A DNA stretch of 62,801 nt, taken from positions 1-62,801 of the forward strand of contig CAJUDW010000014.1 of the NCBI GenBank assembly GCA_910584995.1. Reading direction: 5' to 3'. Position 1 is the first letter of the stretch. Every line of letters begins with the position of its first letter. The DNA comes from an uncultured Oscillibacter sp. GTDB lineage: Bacteria > Bacillota > Clostridia > Oscillospirales > Oscillospiraceae. Position numbers and translations under genes: made by a program. Positions 9,323 to 18,530 of the stretch are shown piece after piece. The notes beneath the pieces are model-generated. The model ran no database searches and was not told the origin of the DNA. It worked only from the letters and a program-made list of their open reading frames with translations.

Positions 9323-10600
9323 ATGAAAAAGATACAGTTCCGGCGGCGGGACTTTTTCCAGAATGCTGCCATCGTCCTGCTGTTCCTTCTGGCAGTGGCT
9401 CTCTTCACCCAGACCCAGCTGTACAGCCTGGAGGCAGGGGCCGGATATCTGGACTCCCTGCTGGAGGGCGACGCCTCCCAGAACACCAGCGCCCCTTCGG
9501 AAATCCTGGCGGGATTTGCCGCCCCCGTCCGCACCGCTGTCACCGGCGTCTACGGCGGCCGGTACGGCAGCACCGCCATGACCACCGCCGACGAGGAATT
9601 CGAGCCCCTGGGCAGCCTTCTTCAGGAAACTTTGGGATCTGCCCAGGCCCCGGAGCCCTGCGCTGTCCAGGACTTTTTACAGGCCCTGAACAGCAGTTCC
9701 GTTGTGTACTACGATTTTCTCAATCCGTTGCCCCTGTCCATTGTGGCAGGGCTGACAGCGGCCTCCTGGGACGGGGACAGCCCCACCGTACGGCAGCTGG
9801 CTGTCGCCGCCGGGGCGGACGGCGCCGTCTCTTTGTATCTCTGGGACGGCGGTGAATTCTGCTGCCGCGCCGCTTCCGCCGTGTCCGCCGGGGAACTGGC
9901 CCGGATCGTCAACCGCTATGAGTTCAACGGCGCCATGTTCGCCTTTGACAGCGAGGCCCTCTTCTCCTTGGCGCCCTGCTCCCTGCTTCCGGCGGAGCCG
10001 CCGGAACTGCCGTCCCTTACCTCCGCCGTTTCCCTTCCCGGCACGGAAACCCTGCTGTCCAGCCTGGGCTTCTATCCCCGCACCAATTCCCGCTACCCGG
10101 AGCCGGACGGCACCGAGGTCATCACCGAGGGAAACCGCATCCTCCGGGTCAGCGCCGACGGCACTGTCCGCTATCGGGGCGGTGGCGAAAACGTCATCAC
10201 CGTCAGTGCCGCCGGGGAAAGCCCCACTGCGGCGGAGGCCGCCGCAGGCGTCTGGACACTGCTGAACAACCTGCTGACCCCTTACGCCGGGGAAGCCCGG
10301 CTGTACCTGCAAAGCGTCCGGCAGACGGAGGCCTCCACCAGCCTGGTCTTCGGCTACCAAATCGGCGGCGTGCCTATCCGCTCCGCCACCGGCGCGGCCG
10401 CCGCCCAGGCCACCCTCTCCGGCGTGGCCGTTACCACCCTGACTTTGCGGTTCCGCCAATACAGCAGCGCCGGGGAGGCTGCGCCCATGCTGCCTCTGCG
10501 GCAGGCCCTGGGCATCGCCGCTGCCGGGAACGGCGGGGAACTTTCCATCGGCTACGCCGACAGCGGAGGCGCCGCCTCCGCCCAGTGGCTTGTGGATTAA
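9323..10600 (+). CDS. yycH: YycH-type regulator of WalK
   Basis: 425-aa protein with one N-terminal membrane helix (about residues 12-30) and a large outer domain. Identity rests mainly on position (directly after walK, before a YycI-like protein) and on topology; the primary sequence of this family is weakly conserved. In B. subtilis YycH and YycI form a complex at the membrane that controls WalK activity. Starts 20 bases after walK behind AGGAAGGAGG. Confidence 0.75.
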   Translation: MKKIQFRRRDFFQNAAIVLLFLLAVALFTQTQLYSLEAGAGYLDSLLEGDASQNTSAPSEILAGFAAPVRTAVTGVYGGRYGSTAMTTADEEFEPLGSLLQETLGSAQAPEPCAVQDFLQALNSSSVVYYDFLNPLPLSIVAGLTAASWDGDSPTVRQLAVAAGADGAVSLYLWDGGEFCCRAASAVSAGELARIVNRYEFNGAMFAFDSEALFSLAPCSLLPAEPPELPSLTSAVSLPGTETLLSSLGFYPRTNSRYPEPDGTEVITEGNRILRVSADGTVRYRGGGENVITVSAAGESPTAAEAAAGVWTLLNNLLTPYAGEARLYLQSVRQTEASTSLVFGYQIGGVPIRSATGAAAAQATLSGVAVTTLTLRFRQYSSAGEAAPMLPLRQALGIAAAGNGGELSIGYADSGGAASAQWLVD

Positions 10601-10609
10601 GGAGGGCCT

Positions 10610-11416
10610 ATGGATCGTTTCCGTCTGAAAAACGTCATCATCCTCATCCTCATCCTGACGGATCTCGCCCTGATGGGGGCGCTGGTCTACCGCCGCACGG
10701 TGGCCCAGTCCGCCCACAGCCGGGGGGCCGAAGAACTGTCGGCCCTGCTGGCCGCCGACGGCATCCAGCTGGATCCCGGCATCATCCCCCAGGCCGACCC
10801 GCCGGAGGGCCGCTCCCTCACCCGGGACACGGCTTTGGATCGGAAAGCTGCCGCCTTCCTCCTGGGGAAAGGCCTGACCTCCTTCAACCAAGGGGGCGGC
10901 GTCTACTCCTATACCAGCAGCGCAGGTGCGGCCCTCTTCCGCGACAACGGCAGCTTCGACGCCGCCGGAACCCTCTCCTCCGGCAGCGGTGAGACCCGCT
11001 GTCGGGAGTTCTGTGAAGAATTCCACTACGCCTCCCTTGTCTCCCGGCTGGACGAGGAGGGCAGCGGCACCATGACCGCCGTCCGGCAGTTCGGCGGCCT
11101 GCCGGTTTTCAACGCCTCCATAACCTTCACCCTGAACCGGAACGTACTGGTTTCCGTCAGCGGCACCCTCCTGCCGGAAACCTTCACAGTGACGGAAGAC
11201 ACCGTCCCCCTCTCCGCCCTGGCAGCTCTCACGGCCTTCCAACTCCAGGTGCGGGAGACCGGCGCAGTGGCCACTTCCATCACCGATCTTTACCTCTGCT
11301 ATGAACTGCAGAGCACCGCCGCCTCCCCCATGTCCCTGGTTCCCGCCTGGTGCCTGGTGACCGATACAGTAAAATATTATGTCAACTGCTTTACCGGCAC
11401 GGTCAGCCAAATCTGA
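10610..11416 (+). CDS. yycI: YycI-type regulator of WalK
   Basis: 268-aa protein with a short cytoplasmic tail, one membrane helix (about 7-27) and an outer domain, matching YycI in topology and place. Eight bases separate it from yycH, with GGAGG overlapping the yycH stop. It most likely acts with YycH on WalK. An intrinsic terminator follows the gene, so murA downstream has its own promoter. Confidence 0.75.
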   Translation: MDRFRLKNVIILILILTDLALMGALVYRRTVAQSAHSRGAEELSALLAADGIQLDPGIIPQADPPEGRSLTRDTALDRKAAAFLLGKGLTSFNQGGGVYSYTSSAGAALFRDNGSFDAAGTLSSGSGETRCREFCEEFHYASLVSRLDEEGSGTMTAVRQFGGLPVFNASITFTLNRNVLVSVSGTLLPETFTVTEDTVPLSALAALTAFQLQVRETGAVATSITDLYLCYELQSTAASPMSLVPAWCLVTDTVKYYVNCFTGTVSQI

Positions 11417-11448
11417 CCCGGGGCGCGTCTGCCGATCCCTCATTTCGG

Positions 11449-11472
11449 AACCAGTTCCGGAACCGGTTTTTA
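11449..11472 (+). terminator. Terminator after yycI
   Basis: AACCAGTT/AACCGGTT pair (one mismatch) across loop CCGG, followed by TTTATT. Located 30 bases past the yycI stop. Confidence 0.55.
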
Positions 11473-11543
11473 TTGGATTTTGGTGGAAATTCTTGTGAAT
11501 TTCCACCTCTTTTCTTTTTCTGTGAAAATCCGGCGAGAAAGGT

Positions 11544-11572
11544 TTGCATTTCCGTTACAGATGTGTTACAAT
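11544..11572 (+). promoter_or_regulatory. sigma-A promoter before murA
   Basis: TTGCAT (11544-11549), 17 bases, TACAAT (11567-11572). It would start a transcript near 11579, about 370 bases before murA. Confidence 0.65.
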
Positions 11573-11578
11573 ATCGCT

Positions 11579-11690
11579 ACGCGGCTATGGGCACAGCGGG
11601 CACAGCCAAGCCTTCTTTCCCCGGCAGTTGCCATGCTCCATAGCCCCATACGTGCGCCCTTCCGCCACCCTAGGCGCGGAGGCCGTTTTT
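11579..11690 (+). ncRNA. Candidate structured leader or small RNA before murA
   Basis: Right after the promoter, GGCTATGG (11583-11590) can pair with CCATAGCC (11638-11645), closing a 47-base loop. A second hairpin, CCTTCCGC/GCGGAGG (11658-11665/11676-11682), is followed by CCGTTTTT and looks like a terminator. This may be a stand-alone small RNA or an attenuator of murA. I recognise no known RNA family. The remaining 11700-11950 holds no gene that I can support. Confidence 0.4.
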
Positions 11691-11951
11691 ACTGATTTTT
11701 CCGAACAGGCACGGCAGCCTGCCGGAAGGCCGGGTTTCCTTTGCGGAATCCCAGGCCGGAGGAATAGGCAGATCTGCCCCAAACACCCAAAGCAAAAACG
11801 CGGCGGCCCTTTCACGTCCGCCGGATCTTCTTTGGGCTGAAAAATTTTACCTGTTCGATTTCTTTTCCGCTGTATGAAGCGGCGCCAGGCGGGCAAACTG
11901 TCATGCAGACGGTTCGCCGCCCCAAAAGAATATCCTTGAAAAGAGGGTCCT

Positions 11952-13253
11952 ATGTTGACTAAATATATTGTACAGGGCGGAAAGCCCCTGTTTGGCGAAG
12001 TTGAGATCAGCGGCGCAAAAAACGCCGCCGTCGCCATCATTCCCGCCGCCCTTATGGTGGACGGCGTATGCCGGATTGAAAACCTCCCCCAGATTTCCGA
12101 CGTAACCCTGTGTCTGAAGATTATGGAGCAGCTGGGCGCACAGATCCGGGTGGTGAACCGCCACACCGTGGATGTGGACTGCCGCCGCGTCCATTCCACC
12201 AAGACGTCCTATGATCTGGCCCGCCGCATCCGGGCGTCCACCTATTTCATTGGTGCCCTGCTGGGCCGTTTCGGCCAGGCGGAAGTGGCCATGCCCGGCG
12301 GATGCAACCTGGGTGTCCGTCCCATTGATCAGCATGTGAAGGGCTTCACCACCCTGGGGGCCAAGGTGGTGGTGGAGGGCGGCTTCGTCCGCGCTTCCGC
12401 TGTCAACAGCCGTCTGAAGGGGGCCAACGTCTATCTGGACGTGGTGTCTGTGGGCGCCACCATGAACATCATGATCGCCGCTGTCATGGCGGAGGGCAAC
12501 ACCGTAATCGAAAACGCCGCCAAGGAGCCTCACATCGTGGATCTGGCCAACTTCCTCAACTCCATGGGGGCCAATATCCGGGGCGCAGGCACCGATACCA
12601 TCAAGATCCGGGGCGTGGAGCGGCTTCAGGGCGGCAGTTATGCCATCATTCCCGATCAAATTGAGGCCGGCACCTATATGGCTGCCGTGGCCGCTACCGG
12701 CGGCCAGATCCTCATCAAGAATATTATTCCCAAGCATATGGACTGTATCACCGCCAAATTAGTGGAAATGGGCGTAGAGGTGGAGGAAAACGAGGACACC
12801 CTCCTGGTCCGCCGTAGCGGCCCCCTCCAGCGGGCCAACGTGAAGACCATGCCCTATCCCGGTTTCCCCACCGATATGCAGCCCCAGATCACCACCGTGC
12901 TGTCCCTGGCGGCAGGCACATCCCTGGTGACGGAGAGCGTGTGGAACACCCGCTACCGTTATGTGGATGAACTCAAGCGCATGGGCGCGGCCATCCAGGT
13001 GGATGAAAAGACCGCCGTGGTGCAGGGTGTAGACCATCTCACTGGCGCGCCTATCCAGGCCTGCGATCTGCGGGCGGGGGCGGCCTTGGTCATTGCGGCC
13101 CTGGCAGCCCAAGGCCGCAGCGAGATCAGCTGTGTGCAGTATATCGAACGGGGTTATGAGGATATTGTATCTAAATTCCGCTCCCTGGGGGCGGACATCC
13201 GCTCTATTGACGAGCCGGACGAACAGGATCAGATGACCGCTGCTTACGGTTGA
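11952..13253 (+). CDS. murA: UDP-N-acetylglucosamine 1-carboxyvinyltransferase
   Basis: First committed step of peptidoglycan synthesis: transfers enolpyruvate from PEP to UDP-GlcNAc. 433 aa, standard length. It starts with ISGAKNAA (UDP-sugar binding, Lys in KNAA) and has the flexible loop PGGCNLGVRP with the catalytic, fosfomycin-reactive Cys118. The start ATG follows AAGAGGG. Its placing between yycI and yycJ ties wall precursor supply to the WalR/WalK region. Clostridia often have two MurA copies; only one is seen here. Confidence 0.97.
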   Translation: MLTKYIVQGGKPLFGEVEISGAKNAAVAIIPAALMVDGVCRIENLPQISDVTLCLKIMEQLGAQIRVVNRHTVDVDCRRVHSTKTSYDLARRIRASTYFIGALLGRFGQAEVAMPGGCNLGVRPIDQHVKGFTTLGAKVVVEGGFVRASAVNSRLKGANVYLDVVSVGATMNIMIAAVMAEGNTVIENAAKEPHIVDLANFLNSMGANIRGAGTDTIKIRGVERLQGGSYAIIPDQIEAGTYMAAVAATGGQILIKNIIPKHMDCITAKLVEMGVEVEENEDTLLVRRSGPLQRANVKTMPYPGFPTDMQPQITTVLSLAAGTSLVTESVWNTRYRYVDELKRMGAAIQVDEKTAVVQGVDHLTGAPIQACDLRAGAALVIAALAAQGRSEISCVQYIERGYEDIVSKFRSLGADIRSIDEPDEQDQMTAAYG

Positions 13254-13441
13254 AGGGCAGGCGGCAGGGCACCCCGGTTTCCCTTCCGCTATCCGCCGGG
13301 AGGCCGGCTGTGAATTCCGGCCTCTGTCTTGCCCGCCGGACTTTCCGGTAGTTCCCGGCCCTACCGCCGGGGCCTGCTTTCCCAACATGTGAATTTTTCC
13401 CATTCCGGCTCCGGCACATCCGCCGGGGCCATGGCAAACCG

Positions 13442-13465
13442 GCGGCTTTCCCTGTGGAAAGCCGC
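13442..13465 (+). terminator. Hairpin downstream of murA
   Basis: GCGGCTTTCC/GGAAAGCCGC form a perfect ten-pair stem with loop CTGT, followed by AGCTGTTTGTATTTTG, a loose U-rich tail. It lies 190 bases past murA in a 480-base stretch (13254-13745) with no gene that I can support. Only weak termination is expected. Confidence 0.5.
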
Positions 13466-13745
13466 AGCTGTTTGTATTTTGTACATTTTTATCATTCCCA
13501 GGCCTTGCTTAATCTCGTCAACGCCGGTGAAAACGTGCATCTGCGCTTTTTCAACCGGTGGGCCTTAGCCTGTCGGCTGGACGTTTTGCCATTTTCAAAG
13601 AAGGCCTGTTTTTGTTTTCTGCGCAGGGTTTCAGCCCGTGACGGAGACCGGCATCCTGGCCGGGGATCTCTGCGCGGGCATTTTTGATCAACATCGCAAA
13701 ATTTATGATTTTTAATTCCTACACAGAAAAAAGGTGGTTTCTTTC

Positions 13746-14549
13746 TTGACCTCTCTATACACACTGGCCAGCGGTTCCTCCGGAAACGCGCTGCTGATCT
13801 CCATGTCCGGCGCTTATTTCCTGGTGGACGCCGGGATCTCCTGCCGGAAAATTACCCAGCGGCTCCAAGCCCTGGGCCTGGGCCTGCCGGATCTGGACGG
13901 CCTCTTCATCACCCACGCCCACACCGACCATGTAAACGGCCTGAAAACACTGCTGAAACGGGCATCCTTCCCCATTTTCGCCACCTGGGAAACTCTGTGC
14001 TGTCTCCAGACGGAGGACACCGGCAATCTTTTCCGACCCATAAAGCCCGGCGTGCCCTTCCCTGTCTCCGGCTGCTCCGTCACGGCGATCCCTACTTCCC
14101 ACGACGCCCCCGGCTCCTGCGGCTACCGCTTCGACGGCCCAGACGGCTCCGTGGGCATCCTCACGGACACCGGATACGTTACGGAGGCGGCCTCCTCCCT
14201 CTTGCCGGGAGTAGGGCTGGCTGTCCTGGAGGCCAATCACGATGTGGAATCCCTTTCCAGCGGCCCCTACCCCTACTATTTGAAAAAGCGCATCCTGGGC
14301 CGCCTGGGCCACCTATCCAATGAGGATGCCGCCAAATTTGCCGTAATCCTGGCGGAAAACGGCGCAAATGAGATTATTTTAGCCCATTTAAGCCTGGAAA
14401 ATAACACACCCGCCATGGCCAGGAACGCCGTGGAACAGGCACTTTCCGCCGCGCATCTGGCGCCTGTCCTGTCTGTCGCCCCCCGGGACGCCCTGGGGGA
14501 GGCCCACGTGCTGGGGGAAAGGGAGCCGGTATGCAGCGGGTTGTTCTGA
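13746..14549 (+). CDS. yycJ: MBL-fold hydrolase YycJ/WalJ
   Basis: Metallo-beta-lactamase-fold hydrolase, 267 aa. Starts with YTLASGSSGNA, the hallmark of YycJ, then the metal motif THAHTDH (HxHxDH) near residue 54, and later metal histidines (TSHDAPG, EANHD). YycJ has been linked to cell-division/cell-wall coordination and to 5'-3' exonuclease activity in mismatch repair. The GTG at 13734 overlaps AAAGGTGG, so the TTG at 13746, eight bases after it, is chosen. The gene overlaps rlmH by 19 bases. Confidence 0.9.
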   Translation: MTSLYTLASGSSGNALLISMSGAYFLVDAGISCRKITQRLQALGLGLPDLDGLFITHAHTDHVNGLKTLLKRASFPIFATWETLCCLQTEDTGNLFRPIKPGVPFPVSGCSVTAIPTSHDAPGSCGYRFDGPDGSVGILTDTGYVTEAASSLLPGVGLAVLEANHDVESLSSGPYPYYLKKRILGRLGHLSNEDAAKFAVILAENGANEIILAHLSLENNTPAMARNAVEQALSAAHLAPVLSVAPRDALGEAHVLGEREPVCSGLF

Positions 14550-15004
14550 TCTGCGTAGGTAAGCTGAAGGAGCGGTTTTACGCGGAGGCCGTGGCGGAAT
14601 ATGTAAAGCGGCTGGGCCGCTTCTGCAAGCCGGAAATCGTGGAACTGCCGGAAGAGCGTCTCCCCCAGGATCCCTCCCCCGCCCAGGTGGAGGCCGCCCT
14701 TTTTAAGGAGGCGCAGGCTATCCGGGACCGGCTTCCCCACGCCTCCCATCTGGTGGCATTGTGCGTGGAGGGGAGACAGCCATCCAGCGAGGAACTGGCC
14801 CGCCTAATGGCCTCCTGGGGGGAAAAGCGGCTGGTATTTTTGATTGGCGGCTCCTTCGGGCTCCATGATTCTATCAAAGCGGAGGCCAATGCCACCCTCT
14901 CCATGTCCTCCATGACCTTCCCCCACCATCTGGCCCGGGTAATGCTGCTGGAGCAGGTTTACCGGGCCTATCAGATCAACGCCGGAAGCCGCTACCACAA
15001 GTGA
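14531..15004 (+). CDS. rlmH: 23S rRNA pseudouridine(1915)-N3-methyltransferase
   Basis: SPOUT-class methyltransferase of helix 69 of 23S rRNA, 157 aa, full length. Conserved parts: LKERFYAEAVAEYVKRL near the start, FLIGGSFGLHDSI (SAM-binding knot) and the C-terminal LLEQVYRAYQINAGSRYHK, in which the final HK is typical. Overlaps yycJ by 19 bases, so it is translationally coupled; the yycJ-rlmH pairing is also seen in Bacillus and Staphylococcus. Confidence 0.97.
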   Translation: MQRVVLICVGKLKERFYAEAVAEYVKRLGRFCKPEIVELPEERLPQDPSPAQVEAALFKEAQAIRDRLPHASHLVALCVEGRQPSSEELARLMASWGEKRLVFLIGGSFGLHDSIKAEANATLSMSSMTFPHHLARVMLLEQVYRAYQINAGSRYHK

Positions 15005-15035
15005 GCGCCCCCTGATTCCGAAAAGAAGCCCGTCT

Positions 15036-15374
15036 ATGTCCCGGAACTGTTTTCCCAATTCCCCTCTGGGGAGCGATCTCTCCCCGGAGGAAATGACACG
15101 GATCGCCCGCCGCTTCTACCGGAAGGCTCTGCTGGCAGAGGGCGGTTTGCTTTTTGGCTTTCTTACCTCAGGCGTTTCCGCTGTATTTTCCGTCCCGTAC
15201 CTTGGCGGGGCCGGCGTGCTTGCTATGGCGGTATCCGCCTTCTGTGGCTGGCTGCTGTTCTGCCGCTGTCCCTGCTGCGGCAGGCTGGTCCCCCCTCACG
15301 AACACCTGACCTCCCTGATCTGGCGGGGCTATGAGTGCCTGGTCTGCAATTTCAGCCCGGATTGGAACCGGTAA
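15036..15374 (+). CDS. Small membrane protein with a zinc-ribbon-like tail
   Basis: 112 aa, function unknown. Two membrane helices (about residues 32-52 and 56-76) are followed by a cysteine-rich tail: CRCPCCG and, 20 residues on, CLVC, which together could hold a zinc ion. Starts 31 bases after rlmH, in front of a strong terminator, so it is the last gene of the unit. The ATG has a weak upstream site (AAAAGAAG). Confidence 0.65.
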   Translation: MSRNCFPNSPLGSDLSPEEMTRIARRFYRKALLAEGGLLFGFLTSGVSAVFSVPYLGGAGVLAMAVSAFCGWLLFCRCPCCGRLVPPHEHLTSLIWRGYECLVCNFSPDWNR

Positions 15375-15387
15375 CACCGCCCCGTAA

Positions 15388-15414
15388 CCCGGAGGGAACC
15401 CTCTTCCCTCCGGG
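15388..15414 (+). terminator. Terminator of the yycJ-rlmH unit
   Basis: CCCGGAGGGA/TCCCTCCGGG ten-pair stem with a seven-base loop and TTTTTTATTTT. Strong intrinsic terminator. Confidence 0.9.
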
Positions 15415-15446
15415 TTTTTTATTTTCTCTCCCAACGCAGGCAATTC

Positions 15447-15475
15447 TTGACAAGGCAGTCCCTTCCTCGTATAAT
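15447..15475 (+). promoter_or_regulatory. sigma-A promoter of phosphoglucomutase
   Basis: Consensus TTGACA (15447-15452), 17 bases, consensus TATAAT (15470-15475), 103 bases before the start codon. A near-perfect promoter, suggesting strong constitutive expression. Confidence 0.8.
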
Positions 15476-15577
15476 ATTATACGGAATGAATAATTTTCCT
15501 GTCCCGGCAGCTTCTGCAATTGTAAGGTTTCATGAAAAGCCGTACCGGGGCAAACCACGATGAGGAGGAACAGCAAA

Positions 15578-17305
15578 ATGGACTTCATGAAGGAATACGA
15601 AAAGTGGCTGGCAAGCCCCGCCCTCAGCGGCCAGGAGCACGCCGAACTGGAGGCCATCCGGAACGACCCCAAGGAGATTGAATCCCGGTTCTACGGCCCC
15701 CTGGAATTCGGCACCGCCGGCCTCCGGGGCACCATGTACGTGGGCCTCCACAATATGAATATCCATGTGGTCCGCTGGGCCACCCAGGGCTTTGCCGACG
15801 TGATCTGCGCCGAGGGCGAGGAGGGTAAGCGCCGGGGCGTGGCCATCTGTATGGACTGCCGGAACCACTCCCTGGAGTTCGCCCGGGCCGCCGCGGAGGT
15901 CTGCGCTGCCAACGGCATCCACGTGCGCATTTTCGAGTCCCTGCGCCCCACCCCCGAGTTGAGTTTCGCCGTCCGGGAATATCACTGCCAGGCAGGCATC
16001 AATGTCACCGCCAGCCACAACCCCAAGGAATATAACGGCTATAAGGTCTACTGGGAGGACGGCGCCCAGCTGCCCCCTCACCATGCCGACGCCATCGCCG
16101 CCCGGCTGGAGGTTCTGGACGTGTTCCAGGACGTAAAAACCATGCCCTATGAGGACGCCGTAAAGGCCGGGATGATCGAAGTCCTGGGCGCGGAGACCGA
16201 CGGGAAATTCATGGCCAACGTCATGGAGCAGATCAATGACAAGGAAACCGTGGCCAAGGTGGCGGACAGCTTCAAGGTGGTCTACACTCCCTTCCACGGC
16301 ACCGGCCACAAGCTGATTCCCGAGGCCCTGCGGCTCCTGGGCATCAAGCACCTGATCTGCGTCCCTGAACAAATGGTCATCGACGGGGACTTCCCCACCG
16401 TAAAATCCCCCAACCCGGAGAATCCCGAGGGGTTCTACCTGGCGGTGGACATCGCCAAGAAGGAAGGCGCGGACTTCATCCTGGGCTCCGACCCTGACGC
16501 CGACCGGGTTGGCATTATGGTCCGCACCGGGGACGGCGAATTCAAGGTGATCTCCGGCAACCAGACCGGCGTCCTGCTGCTGGACTATCTGATCGGCGCC
16601 ATGAAGCGTTCCGGCAAGCTGCCGGAGAAGCCGGTGGCCCTGAAGTCCCTGGTGACTACAGAGATGGCCCGGAAGGTAGCCGAGGTCAACGGCCTCCAGT
16701 GCTATGACACCTTCACCGGGTTCAAATTCCTGGCAGAGAAGAAGGATCAGCTGGAAAAAAGCGGCCAGGGGAACGTGATTTTCTCCTACGAGGAGTCCTA
16801 CGGGTACATGCTGGGGGGCTATGTCCGAGACAAGGATGCCGTGACCGCCTCCCTGCTGCTGACGGAGATGGCCGCCTGGTACGCCGCCCAGGGCAAGACT
16901 CTGGCCGACGCCCTGGACGCCCTTTTCGAGAAGTACGGCCACTATGCCGAACATACCTACAACCTGGTGATGCCGGGGCTGGACGGCCTGAAAGATATGG
17001 CCAACCTGATGAAGTCCCTGCGGGAGAACCCCCCTGCGGAGATCTCCGGCGTAAAGACCACCCAGCGGAAGGACTACCAGGACGGCTCCGTGGTGGACTG
17101 CGCCACTGGTGAAAAGAGCAGCATGGAACTCTCCGGCTCCAACGTCCTCCGGTTCGAGATGGCCGACGGCACCTCCGTCATCGTCCGGCCCTCCGGTACG
17201 GAACCCAAGATCAAGGTCTATGTGATGACTTCCGGCAAGGACGCCGCGGACGCCCAGGCCAACCTGGATAAATACGGCCAGTGGGTGGATTCCCTGCAAA
17301 AATAA
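15578..17305 (+). CDS. Phosphoglucomutase/phosphomannomutase
   Basis: Alpha-D-phosphohexomutase, 575 aa, of the PgcA/ManB long type; moves phosphate between C1 and C6 of glucose or mannose. Active-site serine loop TASHNPKEYNGYK, metal loop GSDPDADRVG, sugar loop SYEESYGYM and phosphate loop RPSGTEPK are all intact. The upstream ATG at 15560 overlaps GAGGAGG, so the ATG at 15578 is used. Feeds UDP-glucose/wall precursor or glycogen pathways; stands alone between two hairpins. Confidence 0.95.
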   Translation: MDFMKEYEKWLASPALSGQEHAELEAIRNDPKEIESRFYGPLEFGTAGLRGTMYVGLHNMNIHVVRWATQGFADVICAEGEEGKRRGVAICMDCRNHSLEFARAAAEVCAANGIHVRIFESLRPTPELSFAVREYHCQAGINVTASHNPKEYNGYKVYWEDGAQLPPHHADAIAARLEVLDVFQDVKTMPYEDAVKAGMIEVLGAETDGKFMANVMEQINDKETVAKVADSFKVVYTPFHGTGHKLIPEALRLLGIKHLICVPEQMVIDGDFPTVKSPNPENPEGFYLAVDIAKKEGADFILGSDPDADRVGIMVRTGDGEFKVISGNQTGVLLLDYLIGAMKRSGKLPEKPVALKSLVTTEMARKVAEVNGLQCYDTFTGFKFLAEKKDQLEKSGQGNVIFSYEESYGYMLGGYVRDKDAVTASLLLTEMAAWYAAQGKTLADALDALFEKYGHYAEHTYNLVMPGLDGLKDMANLMKSLRENPPAEISGVKTTQRKDYQDGSVVDCATGEKSSMELSGSNVLRFEMADGTSVIVRPSGTEPKIKVYVMTSGKDAADAQANLDKYGQWVDSLQK

Positions 17306-17312
17306 ATACCGA

Positions 17313-17341
17313 AAGCGGGCTTCACGAAGTGAGGCCCGCTT
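17313..17341 (+). terminator. Hairpin after phosphoglucomutase
   Basis: AAGCGGGC/GCCCGCTT eight-pair stem with a loop of about 13 bases, eight bases after the stop. U-tract is weak (TAACCTTT). Confidence 0.6.
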
Positions 17342-17405
17342 AACCTTTGGTTCAAGCCTGCGGAAAGGCTTGCAGAGGATGCAAGGTGGTTCTGCCCCTT
17401 ACCGG

Positions 17406-18236
17406 TCAGCCTGCGGCGTTGGGGAAAACCACTTCCACCGCCACTTCTCTGTAGGGAATCTCCATAGGAGAGGCGTCCTGAAGGAGGCTATCCTTCCAGG
17501 CAAGATATTCCGCCCCGTCCACAGGCAGCTGATCATAGGTGTAATATTTTTCGCCGCTGGCAGGCTCCAGATAGGCGGCAAACCCCCAGTTATCCGTCAG
17601 CAGGAAATACACCATGCCGTCCCCGTCGGTGTCCGTGCCGCGGGGAAAACCGGTGGGATGCAGCGTTTCGTCCCAGGCGTCTACGGAGCCTGCGTTCTCA
17701 TAGGTATCGGTTTCATCTTGATAGCAATACAGGGTATAGGGCCAAAACTCCCCGGCCCAGCCCTGATTGTGGGACCAGTCCGCCCGGATGATGCCGTTGT
17801 CATAATAGGTCAGGGCGGGGAAGGCGCTGAGTTCCTCCAGGAAAGCGGAGCCGTCATAGCCATAAACCTTCTCCACCTGGCCCGCCATGGCTGCGGCGGT
17901 ATTTTGGAGGATCAGTTCCTCCCGGCCGTCGCCGTCGATATCCAGCACCGCGTATGAGAACCTGCCGGGAATTTCCCGCGGCTCTCCGCCGTCCGGGAAA
18001 ACGCCTGTGCGGCAGTAATCCCCGATGGCGGCGGCAAAGGCCTCCGGCAGGCCGGAGGGGTCAAAATCAACCGGGACGCCATAGGGCAGTTCCTCATCCA
18101 GATCCCCTCCCAGCGGCTGGGACGGAGCGGCAGGCATCTCCGGCGCCGGGGTATCCCCACCCTCCAGGGTACTGCCGCAGGCGGGCAGGGACAGCAGCAG
18201 GCAGAGCGTCAGAAGCGGCAGGTAGAAACGGTTCAT
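17406..18236 (-). CDS. Putative lipoprotein with a calcium-loop-like motif
   Basis: 276 aa, function unknown. Signal peptide with lipobox LPAC (cysteine near residue 21), then an acidic linker. A motif VLDIDGDGREELIL near the middle resembles FG-GAP/VCBS-type or dockerin-like DxDxDG calcium loops, and a second DTDGDG occurs later. Tyr/Trp-rich C-terminal half. Likely anchored at the outer face of the membrane. Lone gene, convergent with phosphoglucomutase. Upstream AGAAAGGCC is a weak ribosome site. Confidence 0.65.
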   Translation of the reverse strand: MNRFYLPLLTLCLLLSLPACGSTLEGGDTPAPEMPAAPSQPLGGDLDEELPYGVPVDFDPSGLPEAFAAAIGDYCRTGVFPDGGEPREIPGRFSYAVLDIDGDGREELILQNTAAAMAGQVEKVYGYDGSAFLEELSAFPALTYYDNGIIRADWSHNQGWAGEFWPYTLYCYQDETDTYENAGSVDAWDETLHPTGFPRGTDTDGDGMVYFLLTDNWGFAAYLEPASGEKYYTYDQLPVDGAEYLAWKDSLLQDASPMEIPYREVAVEVVFPNAAG

Positions 18237-18334
18237 GCCAACACGGCCTTTCTTTTTATTTTCCGGCTACAGGATATCAAATTCCCCCACAAGAAAACAT
18301 CACAAAAGGGTAACAAACGGGCGCGCCCGTTTGT

Positions 18335-18360
18335 CAAAAAAGTGGCTGCGCCGCTTTTTT
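18335..18360. terminator. Bidirectional hairpin
   Basis: AAAAAAG/CTTTTTT flanks a short TGGC/GCCG stem, so either strand would end in a U-tract. Lies between two minus-strand genes in a 330-base gap. Confidence 0.5.
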
Positions 18361-18390
18361 ACATAAGCTTCCCCTCCGCTCTGCGTCTTG

Positions 18391-18413
18391 ATTGTGCGCC
18401 CACGGCGCACAAT
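18391..18413. repeat. Perfect 10-bp inverted repeat
   Basis: ATTGTGCGCC/GGCGCACAAT with loop CAC. No U-tract on either side. Function unknown; could be a DNA-binding site or RNA hairpin. Confidence 0.45.
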
Positions 18414-18530
18414 TCCACGCCCGCTTCGCAGAAAGCATTTTTCCTGCGCATACGCCGCCGGAAAAACGATTGGACCGTATTCCACGCCTGCAGGCGCGAA
18501 ACTCCTGCGGAGGTTTTTTGACAATCTAGG

